In this document: positions 61,943 to 64,000 of the stretch, piece by piece
Layout of the letters: the number at the start of each line of letters is the position of its first letter
How positions within the stretch are numbered: position 1 is the stretch's first letter
Source: Rhodanobacter spathiphylli B39
GTDB taxonomy: Bacteria; Pseudomonadota; Gammaproteobacteria; Xanthomonadales; Rhodanobacteraceae
Length of the DNA: 64,000 nt
Direction of reading: 5' to 3'
Assembly (NCBI RefSeq): GCF_000264295.1
Contig: NZ_AJXT01000046.1
Span: forward strand, 1 to 64,000
Position numbers and translations under genes: made by a program
The notes under the pieces: model-generated
The model's database searches: none
The model's input: the letters and a program-made list of their open reading frames with translations, nothing else
What the model was told of the DNA's origin: nothing

Positions 61943-63109
61943 ATGCGCCACCTGCTGATCACCCTGCTCTGCCTGCTCTCGCCCTCCCTATCCGCCCACG
62001 ACGGCATGCACATGGACATGCCCAGGGGCCCCGAGCTTGGCGCCAGCGCCGCGTTCGACAGTCATGGTCGGCTGTACGTGGTGGACGCGGCGGACGGTCA
62101 CGTGCGGCTGCGCCACTCCGATGACGACGGCCGCACGCTGAGTGCGCCGATCGAGGTGAACGCCGTGGCGGAACGCATCTACGCCGAAGGCGAGAACCGG
62201 CCGAAGCTCGCGTTCGGTCCCCACGACGAGATCTACGTGAGTTGGTCGCAGCCGCGCACCGCACCGTGGACCGGATTCGTGCGCTTCGCCCGTTCGACGG
62301 ATCGCGGCGAGCATTTCAGCGAACCGCTGACCGTGCACCACGACCGCGCGGAGATCACCCACCGCTTCGACGCGCTGGCGGTCGACGGCAAGGGCCGCAT
62401 CGTGATCGCCTGGATCGACAAGCGCGACCTGGTCGCCGCCGACGCCGCGAACAAGCCCTACCTCGGCGCCGCGGTCTACTACAGCTGGTCGGAGGACGGC
62501 GGCGCCAGCTTCGTGCCCGAGCGCAAGCTGGTCGACCAGAGTTGCGAATGCTGCCGCATCGCGCTGGCACGCACGCCCGACGGGCATGTCGCGGCGTTCT
62601 TCCGCAGCATCTACGGCGACAACATCCGCGACCACGCCTATGCCGTGCTGCGCACGGATGGCCAGGACAGCACGGTCCGGCGCGCCACCTTCAGCGAGTG
62701 GCATATCGCCGGCTGCCCGCACCACGGCCCCGGCCTGGCGATCGGCGCTGACGGTGTCCGCCACGCGGTGTGGTACGAGGCGAAGAGCGCGCCCACGATC
62801 CACTACGGCCAGCTCGACCCCGGCCACCCACCGCAACACGCGACGACGATCGCCGCCGCCGGCGCCAGCCACGCCGACGTGGCCGTGCACGGCCATACCG
62901 TGTGGGTGGTGTGGAACCAGGTCTGCGCGGATGGCTACACGCTGATGCTGCGCCGCTCGACCGACAACGGCGCGCACTTCGACGCGGAACGCGCCATCGC
63001 GCACAGCGGCGGCGCGGTCGGCTCACCGCAGTTGCTGACGAAGTCGGGCCAGGCCTTCGTGGCCTGGAACACGGCGCAGGGATTTCGCCTGATCGGTGTT
63101 GCACCATGA
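61943..63109 (+). CDS. Exported BNR/sialidase-like beta-propeller protein with His/Met-rich N-terminus
   Basis: This 388-residue protein has a signal peptide (about residues 1-19) and a mature N-terminus rich in His and Met (HDGMHMDMPRGP). Several BNR-type blades follow, such as LRHSDDDGRTLS, FARSTDRGEHFSEP, YYSWSEDGGASFVPER and LRRSTDNGAHFDAER. A cysteine cluster SCECCRIAL lies near residue 200. The Asp-box repeats are shared with sialidases, but the catalytic residues of a sialidase were not identified. ATG 61943 has CGAGGAGC upstream. Role unknown; metal binding is possible. Confidence 0.82.
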   Translation: MRHLLITLLCLLSPSLSAHDGMHMDMPRGPELGASAAFDSHGRLYVVDAADGHVRLRHSDDDGRTLSAPIEVNAVAERIYAEGENRPKLAFGPHDEIYVSWSQPRTAPWTGFVRFARSTDRGEHFSEPLTVHHDRAEITHRFDALAVDGKGRIVIAWIDKRDLVAADAANKPYLGAAVYYSWSEDGGASFVPERKLVDQSCECCRIALARTPDGHVAAFFRSIYGDNIRDHAYAVLRTDGQDSTVRRATFSEWHIAGCPHHGPGLAIGADGVRHAVWYEAKSAPTIHYGQLDPGHPPQHATTIAAAGASHADVAVHGHTVWVVWNQVCADGYTLMLRRSTDNGAHFDAERAIAHSGGAVGSPQLLTKSGQAFVAWNTAQGFRLIGVAP

Positions 63110-63564
63110 AGCGCCTGCTGCCGCTGCTGTTCCTGCTGTTGCCCGCGCTGGCCTGCGCCGGTTCGCTGCAGCCGCTGGCCGCCAATGACGTCGCCACCCT
63201 GCTTGAGCCACCGGCGCACGGCGAACGCATCATCGCGCTGTGGGCCCTCGATTGCGCCTACTGCGAACCGAACCTGCAGGCGCTGGCCAGGCTGCGCGAC
63301 CAGCATCCCGACGAGATCGAGCTGGTGCTGGTGACCACCGACGGCATCGAGCAGGCCGCGACGATCGAGGCGCGCCTGCACGGGATGAAGATGGACGGCT
63401 ATCCGAACCGCGCCTACGCCGAAGCGTCGCCCGAACGCATCAACTTCCTGCTCGACCCGCACTGGGGTGGCGAGACACCGCGCGTGCTGGTGATCCGCGC
63501 CGACGGCAGCCGGCTCGGCATCAGCGGCGCGCTGACGCCCGCGCAGCTGGAAAAACTTCGGTAG
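63106..63564 (+). CDS. Thioredoxin-fold exported protein (TlpA/redoxin-like)
   Basis: This 152-residue protein has a signal peptide (residues 1-18) and a thioredoxin-like core: ERIIALWALDCAYCEPNLQALARL has a CxxC (C-A-Y-C) in place of the usual WCxxC, and GETPRVLVIRADGSRLGISGAL holds the cis-Pro. It overlaps the BNR gene by 4 nt (ATGA), so the two are coupled. A periplasmic thiol reductant could keep a metal site or the neighbour's cysteines reduced; this is inference. Confidence 0.82.
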   Translation: MKRLLPLLFLLLPALACAGSLQPLAANDVATLLEPPAHGERIIALWALDCAYCEPNLQALARLRDQHPDEIELVLVTTDGIEQAATIEARLHGMKMDGYPNRAYAEASPERINFLLDPHWGGETPRVLVIRADGSRLGISGALTPAQLEKLR

Positions 63565-63596
63565 CGCCAACCCCGCCAGCCTCGGGCGACAACATG

Positions 63597-64000
63597 CTAA
63601 GGCTGGGCGACGCTCTCGGCCGGAGCCGGCTCGGGGATCTCGGTGGTGCCATCGTCCTCGTCGCCGTACAGCGCCACGTGCGGCACGCCGTCGGCGCCGA
63701 TCCAGCCGCGGTACATGCCATCGGTGTTGAACGGAATCGAGATGTGGCCTTCCGCATCCAGCGCGATCGCGCCGCCGTTGCCGCCCATCGACGGGATTTC
63801 CTGGTTGATCACCTCGGCCGCGGCGCGCTTCAGCGGCACGCGCATCTGGGTCACCTTCATGCAGATCTCGTGCGCGGCCACGGTGCGGATGTAGAACTCG
63901 CCCCAGCCCGTACCCGACACCGCGCAGCCCGAGTTGGCATAAGTGCCGGCACCGATGATCGGCGAATCGCCGATGCGGCCCCGGCGCTTGTCGGTCATGC
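63597..64000 (-). CDS. iaaA: Isoaspartyl peptidase / L-asparaginase III, C-terminal part, cut by the right edge
   Basis: The gene enters from the right edge on the minus strand. The visible 134 codons are the beta-subunit side of an Ntn-hydrolase: TDKRRGRIGDSPIIGAGTYANSGCAVSGTGWGEFYIRTVAAHEIC, then GGNGGAIALDAEGHISIPFNTDGMYRGWI. The nucleophile Thr and the alpha subunit lie outside the window. These enzymes cleave beta-aspartyl peptides and asparagine, and are autoprocessed. The C-terminal DEDDGTTEIPEPAPAE tail is unusually acidic. Confidence 0.93.
   Translation of the reverse strand, partial: MTDKRRGRIGDSPIIGAGTYANSGCAVSGTGWGEFYIRTVAAHEICMKVTQMRVPLKRAAAEVINQEIPSMGGNGGAIALDAEGHISIPFNTDGMYRGWIGADGVPHVALYGDEDDGTTEIPEPAPAESVAQP

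Noticed and set aside
59516-61951. Minus-strand open frame of more than 800 codons opposite the second TonB receptor
   Set aside because: No known domain, biased composition, and complete overlap with an unambiguous receptor gene on the plus strand.

Overview
The window is high-GC, densely coded bacterial DNA. Its gene content (RegB/RegA, SufT, Nudix-ThiE fusion, pilB-pilC-pilD-coaE, many S9 peptidases and TonB receptors) and its palindromic GTAG-type REP repeats point to a gammaproteobacterium of the order Xanthomonadales, probably the Rhodanobacteraceae (Rhodanobacter/Dyella/Luteibacter-like). This is inferred from gene content and style; no database was searched. No tRNA, rRNA, CRISPR array, insertion sequence or phage was recognised.

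Layout. 1-9.1 kb holds mostly housekeeping genes: the start of a secreted M4 metalloprotease running off the left edge, sufT, a small membrane protein, and the proton-translocating transhydrogenase genes pntAA, pntAB and pntB. An opposite-strand sigma factor/DUF3619/DUF3106 operon splits the pnt genes. Cytidine deaminase, a nitroreductase and a 5'-3' exonuclease follow. 9.3-12.9 kb carries an exported S9 peptidase and an XRE/AbiEii-type toxin-antitoxin pair whose toxin gene looks frameshifted. 13.2-21.2 kb is a surface region: an acyltransferase-SGNH protein, two type IV pilins each with a sigma-54-type promoter, and two large GT-C-like membrane proteins that may modify the pilins or another glycan.

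21.5-33.8 kb is a polysaccharide island. A ten-gene plus-strand operon, mostly joined by 4-nt stop/start overlaps, encodes Gmd, GDP-fucose synthase, a Wzx-like flippase, two methyltransferases, three glycosyltransferases, a cupin and a perosamine-synthase-like aminotransferase. A convergent three-gene minus-strand operon adds a methyltransferase and two glycosyltransferases. The island and a VapBC pair separate the pilin genes from pilB-pilC-pilD-coaE (35.1-40.2 kb). A DUF559 nuclease-like gene bounded by 41-bp inverted repeats sits between pilC and pilD.

40.2-44.6 kb is housekeeping again: the Nudix-ThiE fusion, folA, thyA, a GYF_2-AIM24 protein and lgt. 44.8-52.9 kb is a probable peptide-scavenging cluster: two tandem exported S9 peptidases, a TonB receptor and a Sel1-like protein. 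53-59.3 kb carries the LemA/TPM operon, diacylglycerol kinase, a POT peptide transporter and the redox two-component pair RegB/RegA. 59.5-63.6 kb is a second TonB receptor with an exported BNR-like protein and a thioredoxin-fold protein, perhaps a metal or cofactor uptake set. The right edge cuts an isoaspartyl peptidase gene.

The main cross-cutting feature is several families of palindromic repeats between genes. Two such repeat pairs lie inside, and are read through by, the second GT-C-like gene. Another family forms the ends of the DUF559 unit.
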